From an uncultured euryarchaeote (GTDB lineage Archaea; Thermoplasmatota; Thermoplasmata; UBA10834): 11,214 nt of DNA. Positions 1-5,839 of this stretch are shown in pieces. Position numbers and translations under genes: made by a program. Below the pieces are notes generated by a model. That model was given only the letters and a program-made list of their open reading frames with translations, did not search any database and was not told the origin of the DNA. The stretch covers positions 1-11,214 of the forward strand of contig CALMQK010000102.1 of the NCBI GenBank assembly GCA_937872085.1, in the 5' to 3' direction. The first letter of the stretch is position 1; the number at the start of each line of letters is the position of its first letter.

Positions 1-20
1 CGCCTAGGAAGATAAATCGT

Positions 21-302
21 TTACTCCGGTGCCTTCTCGGGCTTGGCCTTCGCGCCCTTCTTGACGGCGACCCTCTTCGGGAAGTACTTCAAGATGACGA
101 TGTCCCCGATGGAGCTTATCCATCTGTACGGTACGTTCACGGATTTCGATCCTTCCACGAGCAACGGGTTCGTGCTCGTGATGAACAATCCCTGGACCTT
201 GTTCTCGTCGACATCAACGACCAAGTTCGCGACATTCCCGAGGAAAACGCCCGCGCTGGTGTAAACCTGCAAACCAATCAGCTCAGAAGCTTCTTGTAGC
301 AT
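21..302 (-). CDS. PRC-barrel domain protein, 93 aa
   Basis: A small PRC-barrel protein. Residues about 5-75 show the fold's pattern: a start like ASELIGLQVYT, a glycine turn (FLGNVANLVVDVDENKVQGLFI), then a beta strand and a conserved 'VNVPYRWISSIGDIVIL' ending. A lysine/alanine-rich tail follows (about residues 76-93). The frame stays open upstream to about 518, but those residues do not look like protein of this family. The ATG at 302 begins directly before the domain and lies about 34 bases after a TATA-like box, so I chose it. PRC-barrels bind partner proteins or RNA; in archaea some act in cell division with SepF (family knowledge), but nothing here proves that role. It is divergent from the OsmC-like gene. 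Confidence is high for the domain, low for the role. Confidence 0.85.
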   Translation of the reverse strand: MLQEASELIGLQVYTSAGVFLGNVANLVVDVDENKVQGLFITSTNPLLVEGSKSVNVPYRWISSIGDIVILKYFPKRVAVKKGAKAKPEKAPE

Positions 303-310
303 CGTGCATC

Positions 311-398
311 CCTGCGACCGTATCGCCCTCCGCGGTTTAAAAGGTTTGTTGTTATCCAGCAGTCCAAACTCAAGACTATGTCTTGAGGCGGTCGCAGG
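311..398. repeat. Nested perfect inverted repeats in a divergent promoter region
   Basis: Outer arms: CCTGCGACCG at 311-320 and its exact reverse complement CGGTCGCAGG at 389-398 (10 bp each, 68 bases apart). Inside them, 369-387 is a second perfect inverted repeat, CTCAAGAC-TAT-GTCTTGAG (8 bp arms, 3-base spacer). The whole lies between the divergent PRC-barrel and OsmC-like genes. The left outer arm overlaps the expected start of the PRC transcript, and the inner repeat lies about 50 bases before the TATA box of the OsmC-like gene. The likely role is operator sites for a dimeric regulator; an RNA hairpin is less likely because it would sit outside both short leaders. Confidence 0.55.
336..344 (-). 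promoter_or_regulatory. TATA-like box for the PRC-barrel gene
   Basis: On the minus strand this reads CCTTTTAAA, a B-recognition/TATA-like stretch 34-42 bases before the ATG at 302. A transcript would start near 312, giving a leader of about ten bases or fewer. Inferred from base pattern and position only. Confidence 0.5.
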
Positions 399-434
399 TG
401 AATTTGATTTGTGGCAGAACCCGTTAGCTGGAAA

Positions 435-442
435 GTTTAAAC
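435..442 (+). promoter_or_regulatory. TATA-like box for the OsmC-like gene
   Basis: GTTTAAAC, preceded by the purine-rich stretch GGAAA, 30-37 bases before the ATG at 472. The transcript would start at about 462-467, so the leader is only a few bases long. This spacing also supports the ATG at 472 over any earlier in-frame codon. Confidence 0.5.
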
Positions 443-471
443 CACGACATGTTGATAGAGTCGAGGTTACG

Positions 472-885
472 ATGGATTTCGCCAACACCGTTGTCTGGAG
501 CGAGAAGTACCCTGGCAAACTCCTTTGCCAGAACGGACCAAACCTCGACTACTCCCCGCCCGAGGAGCTCGAAGGGATGCGCGGCCCGCTCACGCCAGAG
601 GATGCGTTCGTCGGTGCGGCCAATATGTGCTTTCAGATCGTGTTCGAGTACGTGGCGCGTGAGTTCGGCATGAAGTTGGCGGAGTACAAGTGCAGGGCCG
701 TCGGGGACCTGGAGACCGTCGAGGGTTATAGGAAGTTCGTCAAGATCACGTTGTATCCCGAGATGAAATTCGCCTCGGGGGCAAAGATGTCAAATTTCGA
801 CAAAGCGTTATCGGTGACGAAGCGCAAATGCTTGGTCACCAACTCGATGGACCTCGAAGTGGAGGTCATCCCCAAGGTGCTCTGA
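472..885 (+). CDS. OsmC-like (peroxiredoxin-like) family protein, 137 aa
   Basis: Length and pattern fit the OsmC/Ohr family, thiol-dependent peroxidases that reduce organic hydroperoxides in the cytoplasm. The two family cysteines are visible: C53 in the central-helix motif AANMCFQ and C120 in KRKCLVTNSM. The conserved early segment PEELEG...LTPEDAFVGA is also present. An extra cysteine, C74, is not part of the usual pair. The ATG at 472 follows a GAGG element by five bases and a TATA-like box by about 30 bases; the in-frame codons reaching back to 304 overlap promoter signals and look non-coding. The stop overlaps the ATG of the next gene (TGATG), so the two are probably co-translated. Many archaeal OsmC-like proteins have unproven substrates, so the peroxidase activity is family knowledge rather than shown. 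Confidence 0.85.
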   Translation: MDFANTVVWSEKYPGKLLCQNGPNLDYSPPEELEGMRGPLTPEDAFVGAANMCFQIVFEYVAREFGMKLAEYKCRAVGDLETVEGYRKFVKITLYPEMKFASGAKMSNFDKALSVTKRKCLVTNSMDLEVEVIPKVL

Positions 886-1613
886 TGTGCAGGATGGTCG
901 GAGTGGTCTTTCGAGACCAGTTCCCAATGAATGTACTGGCAGACCTGAGAATGATCTCCAAAGACGGCGAGATACCGAACCGCAAGCAGCGGGGGCATCG
1001 AGACGGATGGGGGATCGCCTCTTTCGTCGACGGGTCTCCGGTATATCTGGGAAGAAGTCCGACCTGGGCGGCCGATGATTCATCATTTGATATTGCGGTG
1101 AACAGCGCTTCCAAGCTCCATCCACCAAGCATCGTGATCGGGCACATCCGTGCTGCGTCGCGAGGAAAGGCGAAGCTCGTCAACACGCACCCCTTCATAG
1201 TCGGAGGGCTCGTTCTCGGCCATAACGGTACAATCAAAGGACTCAATCCCGCTACCAAACGGAAGAGCCTGGGAGAGACCGACAGCGAAATCCTTGCGCT
1301 CGTCTTGGCAGACCGTTACGAACAGGTGCATGACCTACGGACGGCACTGAAGACAGTCATACGTGAAGAGGTGGTTGAGCGAGAGTTCACCGGAGCGGTC
1401 CTGCTCGTGTCGGATGGGAAGACACTCTGCGGATATCGTGACTACTCCGAGAATGGGAGCTACTATGATCTCCGTGTTGCGGCGGGAAAGGAGAGCGTCG
1501 TCCTGTTCCAGGAGACCGCAAACGGCATCGGCGGGTCGATCTCTCAGGTCAAGCGTGGAGAACTGGTGTCCATCGGGTTGGACCTAGAGGTCGAAAGAGA
1601 GACGATCCGCTAG
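885..1613 (+). CDS. Class II glutamine amidotransferase (YafJ/EgtC-like), 242 aa
   Basis: A stand-alone Ntn-type glutaminase domain that hydrolyses glutamine to release ammonia. The start MCRMVG places the nucleophile at Cys2, to be exposed when Met1 is removed; this fixes the ATG at 885. Other family motifs are HRDGWG (38-43), GHIRAAS (86-92), NTHPF (100-104), GHNGTI (112-117) and TDSE (132-135). No synthase or acceptor domain follows, and the length is typical of the YafJ-like group, so the acceptor is unknown. It overlaps the OsmC-like gene by one base. Its TAG stop lies in a CTAG that also supplies the stop of the convergent regulator gene, so the two genes meet with no gap. Family assignment is firm; the substrate is not known. 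Confidence 0.9.
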   Translation: MCRMVGVVFRDQFPMNVLADLRMISKDGEIPNRKQRGHRDGWGIASFVDGSPVYLGRSPTWAADDSSFDIAVNSASKLHPPSIVIGHIRAASRGKAKLVNTHPFIVGGLVLGHNGTIKGLNPATKRKSLGETDSEILALVLADRYEQVHDLRTALKTVIREEVVEREFTGAVLLVSDGKTLCGYRDYSENGSYYDLRVAAGKESVVLFQETANGIGGSISQVKRGELVSIGLDLEVERETIR

Positions 1614-2131
1614 TCTCTCGATTTCCGCGCGGCCAGCTTGATCGCCTCGGTGACACTGTCCTTGGGGACGATAGTCGCGATTGGTATGTTCAGGATCTTC
1701 TCGATGGTCGGGCTCACGATGGGGGCGCAGACGACCGCTATCGCGCCATCTCTTTCGGCCCGAATCGCTGCGACGATCGCGTCCTCGACCGTGGACGCGG
1801 GGTACTCTCTGATCCTCACGATCTCATCTCCGATCTTGATCGTCCTCTCGACAACCTCGTCCAAGACCTGCCGCGTCACGATGAGGGCGATGAAGTTGCC
1901 CGCCTTCAGGCCTTCGACCTCTCTTATCGATTTCACTAACCTTCTTAGGATGTTGAGGCTCGGCGTCCGGTCCTCGTTGGCGATCTTATAGAGCGTGCTC
2001 GGAGAGATGCCCGCTTTCCTCGACAGGTCCTGTATCGTCATCCCGAGGCTGTCAAGGACCTCACTCAGGGCCGTCCTGAACGCGGTGTTCGACTCCATCG
2101 ACGCGCGGATCAGTCTGTTCGCTCTGTCCAT
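1610..2131 (-). CDS. XRE-type HTH transcriptional regulator with C-terminal sensor-like domain, 173 aa
   Basis: Residues about 19-72 form an XRE/Cro-type helix-turn-helix: FRTALSEVLDSLGMTIQDLS, then KAGISPSTLYKIANEDRTPS with the recognition helix at about 44-52. Residues 79-173 form a separate alpha/beta unit with alternating strands and helices (NFIALIVTRQVLDE, DAIVAAIRAERDGAIAVVCAP, IPIATIVPKDSVTEAI). It resembles a small Rossmann- or PrpR_N-like ligand-sensing domain; that resemblance is my inference. The ATG at 2131 lies about 35 bases after a clear TATA box. The gene is divergent from the ABC importer operon across 118 bases, the usual place for a local regulator, so it probably controls the importer and itself in response to the substrate or a related metabolite. 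Confidence 0.8.
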   Translation of the reverse strand: MDRANRLIRASMESNTAFRTALSEVLDSLGMTIQDLSRKAGISPSTLYKIANEDRTPSLNILRRLVKSIREVEGLKAGNFIALIVTRQVLDEVVERTIKIGDEIVRIREYPASTVEDAIVAAIRAERDGAIAVVCAPIVSPTIEKILNIPIATIVPKDSVTEAIKLAARKSRD

Positions 2132-2165
2132 TTTATTATCCTAATGATACTAATATGCAAGGCAA

Positions 2166-2173
2166 TATTTATA
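2166..2173 (-). promoter_or_regulatory. TATA box for the XRE regulator gene
   Basis: On the minus strand this reads TATAAATA, 35-42 bases before the ATG at 2131. It is the best match to an archaeal TATA box in the window. The transcript would start about 2140-2145, leaving a leader of roughly ten bases. Confidence 0.6.
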
Positions 2174-2187
2174 CAATTGTACTACTA

Positions 2188-2195
2188 TGTGCACA
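2188..2195. promoter_or_regulatory. Candidate operator palindrome between two divergent promoters
   Basis: TGTGCACA is a perfect 8-base palindrome centred at 2191.5. The TATA boxes of the two divergent genes are centred near 2169.5 and 2213, so this site lies at their midpoint. A repressor or activator bound here could act on both genes. The symmetry does not extend beyond 8 bases, so the call is tentative. Confidence 0.35.
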
Positions 2196-2209
2196 CTACA
2201 GTCGAAAGG

Positions 2210-2216
2210 ATTAAAT
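2210..2216 (+). promoter_or_regulatory. TATA-like box for the ABC importer operon
   Basis: ATTAAAT, preceded by the purine-rich CGAAAGG, a plausible B-recognition element. It ends 33 bases before the ATG at 2250, giving a transcript start around 2240, close to the GAGG element at 2240-2243. Confidence 0.5.
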
Positions 2217-2249
2217 CGGATAGCTCCATCATAGTTGATGAGGCATTCC

Positions 2250-3371
2250 ATGGAGAAGAAGCTCATCATAATCGCAGTAGTGATTGCAGCGATAGTTGTC
2301 GTAGGCGGCATCTCGGCCGCACTGTTGCTCGGCAAGGAGAGCAAGACGACCGGGACCGTGAAGTACATCACGATCGCGCCCAAAGACATGAAAGCTGCCC
2401 TTGCGGGAGGGACAATAGATGCGTACATCGCTTGGGAGCCCTATGTTTCGGATTCGGTTGTCGGCAACGTCGGTGATGTCCTGGAGTGGTCCGACCAGAT
2501 CATGCCGAACCATCCGTGCTGCGTCGTGGCCGTATCGCCAGACTTCCTCAACGGGCCGAACGGTGTGAACTTGACCGAGCGGTTCCTCAAGGCGCATATC
2601 GAGGCGAACAAATGGATGGCGGACGCTCTGGCCCATCCGAGCGGGGCAAACTACACCGCACTGGTGAATATGGCCGTGCAGTTCACTTCTAGGAACGCGA
2701 CTGTCGTCAAGGCGGCTCTTGAGCATGTCAAGTACGGCTACGAGATGAATCAGGATTTCAGGAACGCCCTCAAGCAGTTCACTGACATGTATATTGATGC
2801 CAACATGACCACAGCTGCGAAGTTGCAGGATCGGGGATATTCCTCCACGACCGATTTCATCAGCAAGTACGTGAACGGTTCGTTGCTGGATGCAGCTAGG
2901 AGCGTAACCCCGAGTAGCACGATACTGAACCCTAGCAACCCCATCCGATTGGGTTACTTGCTGGGTGATCTCCACCAGCTGGCCCAAGTGGTCGCTCAGA
3001 ACACGACCGCTTTCGGAGGGACGAGCATGTTCCAGAAGTACGGTCTCCTCGTGACCAACGCGACCGGAGCCCCATTCGCGAGCGGAGGAACCGAGATGAG
3101 CCTAGGATTCGCCGCCGGCGCGGTAGACATCGGTTATCTAGGTGCTCCGCCTGCCATACTGAACCACATGAACTCGGGAGTGAAGGCCTTAATAATCGCG
3201 CAGGCGAACAGCGAAGGGAGTGGGCTCGTCGTGAAAGCGAACTCTGGAATACACAACCTCGAGGATCTAGTGAACAAGACCGTCGCAACACCAGGCGAGA
3301 GCTCCATCCAGTTCCTTCTGCTCAGAATAGCGCTCGACAGAGAGGGGCTCGACCTCAAGATAAAAACTTGA
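2250..3371 (+). CDS. Circularly permuted NMT1/SsuA-type substrate-binding protein, 373 aa
   Basis: Extracellular binding protein of a NitT/TauT/SsuA-class importer, with its halves in reversed order. Residues 1-29 are a membrane segment or signal (MEKKLIIIAVVIAAI...), with no lipobox cysteine. Residues 36-215 match the usual second half of the family: VKYITIAPKDM, ALAGGTIDAYIAWEPY, the NHPCCVV motif, the helical region, and the closing DFISKYVNGSLL. A linker follows (216-230). Residues 231-370 match the usual first half: IRLGYLLGDLHQ, FAAGAVDIGYLGAPPA, EGSGLVVKANSGI, LEDLVNKTVATPGESSIQ, LRIALDREGLDLK. The protein stops exactly where VKYITIAP would normally continue. ATG 2250 was chosen because GAGG (2240-2243) precedes it by six bases and MEKK begins the hydrophobic run; ATG 2238 is an alternative. 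Permease and ATPase genes follow. The substrate is unknown. It could be functional, a remnant, or an assembly error. Confidence 0.85.
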   Translation: MEKKLIIIAVVIAAIVVVGGISAALLLGKESKTTGTVKYITIAPKDMKAALAGGTIDAYIAWEPYVSDSVVGNVGDVLEWSDQIMPNHPCCVVAVSPDFLNGPNGVNLTERFLKAHIEANKWMADALAHPSGANYTALVNMAVQFTSRNATVVKAALEHVKYGYEMNQDFRNALKQFTDMYIDANMTTAAKLQDRGYSSTTDFISKYVNGSLLDAARSVTPSSTILNPSNPIRLGYLLGDLHQLAQVVAQNTTAFGGTSMFQKYGLLVTNATGAPFASGGTEMSLGFAAGAVDIGYLGAPPAILNHMNSGVKALIIAQANSEGSGLVVKANSGIHNLEDLVNKTVATPGESSIQFLLLRIALDREGLDLKIKT

Positions 3372-3376
3372 GCCCC
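3344..3376. repeat. Inverted repeat spanning the stop of the binding-protein gene
   Basis: CTCAAG (3354-3359) and CTTGAG (3367-3372) form a perfect 6-bp stem around the loop ATAAAAA. GGGGCTC at 3344-3350 also pairs with the downstream GAGCCCC (3370-3376) as an alternative stem. The TGA stop (3369-3371) lies in the right arm. It could be an RNA hairpin between the first and second operon genes, which might lower downstream expression or protect the 3' end. It could also mark a rearrangement joint. It is not followed by the T-rich run usual for archaeal terminators. Confidence 0.4.
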
Positions 3377-3420
3377 AAACCTCTTTGAGCGATGGGTCAA
3401 TCTGGGACAGGAGCGGTCGT

Positions 3421-4272
3421 ATGCGAAGTCTAACCAAGAGCCTGAGCAAGGTGTTCATCTCCAACTGGCTTAGGCTCACCCTCAGCGCGGTGTCGCTCAC
3501 GGTCTTTCTGACACTCTGGTGGCTCTTCTCCGCATATCTTCGGGCCGATTGGCCATTTCAAGGGGTGACCCCTTCCCCTAGTACGGCTGACTACATCCCT
3601 TACTGGTGGGACGTGCTAAGGGCGGTTGGCAGGTCGTTCGTGACGCGCCCTCAGAACACGGGTGGGCTTCTCATGTCCGAGCATATACTGGCCAGCTTGA
3701 AGCGCATCTCGATAGCGTTCGTCCTTGCGCTCCTATCCGCGGTTCCCCTGGGGCTGCTGATGGGCCGGTCACGAAACGCCGAAGCGCTCGGCCGCCCTTT
3801 GGTCGAGCTGTTCAGGCCGATTCCCCCGCTCGCCTGGGTGCCCATCTTCCTTGTGATTTTCAAGTTCTTCTGGGGACCGATTGCCATAGTCTTCCTCGGG
3901 ATATTCTTCCCCATACTTCTCAACGTGATACTTGGAGCGAGGAGCGTGGATCCAGTGCTCATCGACGCCGCTCGAACCCTAGGGGCGAGGCGGGGCACCA
4001 TCTTCGGCAAAGTGGTGTTCCCATTCACGACGCCGTATCTCATGACCGGCATAACGGTCGGACTTGGCATCGGCTGGATGTGCATCGTTGCCGCCGAGAT
4101 GTTGGGGGCTGTCGGGGGCGGGGTCGGTTACTACATCTTCGCAGCCAACAACACCAGCCAGTATGAGCTCATGTACGCGGGCATGGTGGTGATTGGGATG
4201 CTGAGCGTCCTGACGACAGGGATAGCGGGACTGATCGAAAGGTGGTTGTACAGATGGATGGGAAAGAAGTAG
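3421..4272 (+). CDS. ABC transporter permease, TauC/SsuC type, 283 aa
   Basis: Membrane subunit of the importer. Hydrophobic helices are visible at about 20-39, 95-115, 139-172, 205-227 and 250-272. The EAA-type coupling loop that docks on the ATPase reads DAARTLGARRGTIFGKVVFP (182-201), close to the consensus EAA-X3-G-X9-I-X-LP. The motif FRPIPPLAWVPIFL (131-144) is typical of the NitT/TauT/SsuC group. A loop of about 50 residues (40-90) between helix 1 and helix 2 is somewhat long. The ATG at 3421 follows AGGAG (3409-3413) by seven bases; the alternative ATG at 3391 lacks such a site. It lies 49 bases after the binding-protein gene and overlaps the ATPase gene by 19 bases. The family is secure, the transported solute is not. 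Confidence 0.9.
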   Translation: MRSLTKSLSKVFISNWLRLTLSAVSLTVFLTLWWLFSAYLRADWPFQGVTPSPSTADYIPYWWDVLRAVGRSFVTRPQNTGGLLMSEHILASLKRISIAFVLALLSAVPLGLLMGRSRNAEALGRPLVELFRPIPPLAWVPIFLVIFKFFWGPIAIVFLGIFFPILLNVILGARSVDPVLIDAARTLGARRGTIFGKVVFPFTTPYLMTGITVGLGIGWMCIVAAEMLGAVGGGVGYYIFAANNTSQYELMYAGMVVIGMLSVLTTGIAGLIERWLYRWMGKK

Positions 4273-5048
4273 TCATCAACATCACGCACCTTTCGAAGGT
4301 GTTCATCAGAGACCGCAGGAGGATCATTGCTCTCGACGACTTTGGATTGGAGGTCCGAGAGGGAGAGTTCGTCTGCTTGCTGGGGCCATCCGGTTGCGGC
4401 AAGACCACTGTCTTGAGGATTGTGGCAGGCCTTGAGGCCAAATCCGGCGGGTCAGCGAAGGTCGAAGGAAAGGAGGTCCGGGACGCTGGCCCCGACCGCG
4501 GCATGGTGTTTCAGGAGTTCGCCCTCTTTCCATGGAGGACAGTCAGGAAGAACATCGAGTTCGGGCTCGAGGTGAAGCATGTCCCGGAGACGGATCGGGC
4601 GGATGTCTCGAAGAAGCTCATCGAGTTCGTTGGGCTGAAGGGGTTCGAGGACGCTCACCCGAGGGAACTGTCCGGAGGCATGAAGCAGAGGGTGGCGATA
4701 GCGCGCGCGCTCGCGAACGACCCCAAAGTCCTCCTGATGGACGAGCCGTTCGGTTCCCTCGATGCCCAGACCAGGAACCTCATGCAGAAGGAGCTGCTCA
4801 GGATATGGTCAGCCAGGAGGAAGACCGTACTTTTCGTCACCCACTCCGTCGAGGAAGCTGTCTACCTGGCGGACAGAATCGTGGTCATGACCGCCAGACC
4901 GGGAAAGGTACGTGAGATAATCGATGTGCCGTTGAGTCGTCCGAGGGACCGCACGAGCCGCGAGTTCATCACCATCAGGAGCAAGGTCCTCGGGGAGTTG
5001 GAGGAGGAGTTCGAGAAGGCCCGCGCGGGCGAGCTCTCCCCAGAGTGA
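4254..5048 (+). CDS. ABC transporter ATP-binding protein, TauB/SsuB type, 264 aa
   Basis: Cytoplasmic ATPase that powers the importer, with all motifs intact: Walker A GPSGCGKTT (44-52), Q-loop Q87 in MVFQEFALFPW, signature LSGGMKQR (139-146), Walker B VLLMDEP (159-165), D-loop SLD (168-170) and H-loop H197 in VTHSVEEA. Q-loop and signature variants fit the nitrate/sulfonate/taurine group. After the core comes a short acidic helical tail (EELEEEFEKARAGE) with no extra regulatory domain. ATG 4254 was chosen because AGGTGG (4240-4245) precedes it by eight bases; an in-frame GTG at 4242 is possible but less well placed. The 19-base overlap with the permease gene implies translational coupling. 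This subunit looks fully functional, which argues that the operon is in use despite the odd binding protein. Confidence 0.93.
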   Translation: MDGKEVVINITHLSKVFIRDRRRIIALDDFGLEVREGEFVCLLGPSGCGKTTVLRIVAGLEAKSGGSAKVEGKEVRDAGPDRGMVFQEFALFPWRTVRKNIEFGLEVKHVPETDRADVSKKLIEFVGLKGFEDAHPRELSGGMKQRVAIARALANDPKVLLMDEPFGSLDAQTRNLMQKELLRIWSARRKTVLFVTHSVEEAVYLADRIVVMTARPGKVREIIDVPLSRPRDRTSREFITIRSKVLGELEEEFEKARAGELSPE

Positions 5049-5061
5049 TTCAACCGAAGCC

Positions 5062-5070
5062 TTAACTATT
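5062..5070 (+). promoter_or_regulatory. Weak TATA-like box for the winged-helix cluster
   Basis: TTAACTATT ends 21 bases before the ATG at 5092, which would give a leaderless transcript. It is AT-rich in a GC-rich setting and lies in a 43-base gap. The match to the consensus is weak. Confidence 0.35.
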
Positions 5071-5091
5071 CTAGACCTGATTCATACCAGC

Positions 5092-5571
5092 ATGAGCTTC
5101 GAGCTAAATGTTGTGTCGAACATCCCTCTGACCCCGCTCACGAACATCGACGAGGTCGCCATACTTTTCCTCAACCAGGTCGGGTATTTTCCTAAGGGTT
5201 ACGATCCCAAGACCGACGTCACGGATGTCAGGGACAGCGTACCATACAGGCTCATGATGGACTACTTCCTGGACAGGATGGACAAGGCCTGGGTCGTGCA
5301 GGACCTGGCCGTCGCGCTCGGGACGACGAAGGCCACCATCTACAGGCACATCAACAAACTGAAGGGGTTCGACCTACTCGAGGAGATGAACGTCGAGGAT
5401 TCGGAGGGCAAGCCGAGAAAGGGGTACAGGATCCGGTATGGCAACCTGGGCAAGGCCTGGAACTTCACTGAAGCGCATGTCAACGTCGCAATGGAGAATT
5501 ACAGGAAGACGGTTGACCATCTGCAGGAACTAGCTGCCAAGAAGGGGGACAAGCATGCCAAGAAAAGATGA
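5092..5571 (+). CDS. Winged-helix DNA-binding protein, 159 aa
   Basis: The region around residues 50-118 has a winged-helix pattern: SVPYRLMMDYFLDRMDKAWVVQDLAVALGTTKATIYRHINKL, with ATIYRHINKLKGFDLLEE as the recognition helix, then a wing VEDSEGKPRKGYRIRYG. The first 45 residues (SNIPLTPLTNIDEVAILFLNQVGYFPKGYDP) are not a known domain to me. The last 35 residues (TEAHVNVAMENYRKTVDHLQELAAKK) form a likely amphipathic helix that could dimerise, and the end is lysine-rich. A transcription regulator is the simplest reading. ATG 5092 follows a possible TATA element closely. The gene overlaps the next by 17 bases, so it belongs to the same operon. I cannot name a target. Confidence 0.75.
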   Translation: MSFELNVVSNIPLTPLTNIDEVAILFLNQVGYFPKGYDPKTDVTDVRDSVPYRLMMDYFLDRMDKAWVVQDLAVALGTTKATIYRHINKLKGFDLLEEMNVEDSEGKPRKGYRIRYGNLGKAWNFTEAHVNVAMENYRKTVDHLQELAAKKGDKHAKKR

Positions 5572-5839
5572 GGCCATCGTTCTGACACCAGGCTCGCTCT
5601 ACAAGATCAAGAGCCTCGAATCGAGAGACAAGCCCATGGAGACCACCGGGATTTTCAAGGGGTACGCTGCCGTCGCCCACGACACCGCACTTGTGATCGA
5701 ACTTGATAAGAACCACGGTGACGACAAAGGCAAGATGAGGCTGCTCCTATCCCACATGATCCTCTCGATAGACGTGGTTAAGGCCGAGAAGGAAGAGACG
5801 AAGAAGGAGTCCGACAGCACTGCGGTGTACTTCGGATGA
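5555..5839 (+). CDS. Small beta-rich protein of unknown function, 94 aa
   Basis: I do not recognise a family with confidence. The central part (residues about 8-75) alternates short beta strands: SLYKIKSLES, TTGIFKGYAAVAHDTALVIELD, KMRLLLSHMILSIDVVKAE. This resembles a small five-stranded barrel such as an Sm-like or SH3-like fold, which is an inference. The tail KEETKKESDSTAVYFG is charged and probably disordered. It starts inside the end of the preceding winged-helix gene (17-base overlap) and its TGA overlaps the ATG of the following one (ATGA), so all three genes are made together. The tight overlaps on both sides support it as a real gene. A protein partner of the two winged-helix neighbours is plausible. 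Confidence 0.7.
   Translation: MPRKDEAIVLTPGSLYKIKSLESRDKPMETTGIFKGYAAVAHDTALVIELDKNHGDDKGKMRLLLSHMILSIDVVKAEKEETKKESDSTAVYFG

Noticed and set aside
304..471. Upstream in-frame extension of the OsmC-like gene to 304
   Set aside because: This stretch holds the divergent promoters and inverted repeats, and its translation does not match the family; ATG 472 fits the TATA and GAGG spacing.
303..518. Upstream in-frame extension of the PRC-barrel gene to 518
   Set aside because: It would run through both promoters into the OsmC-like gene; the PRC domain begins right after the ATG at 302.
2250..2340. Lipoprotein signal for the binding protein
   Set aside because: The hydrophobic amino-terminal segment has no cysteine after it, so lipid anchoring by a lipobox is not supported; a membrane anchor or ordinary signal is more likely.
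2229..2987. Long open frame on the minus strand opposite the binding-protein gene
   Set aside because: It overlaps a clear protein family on the plus strand, has no family pattern of its own, and follows from the codon bias of GC-rich coding DNA.
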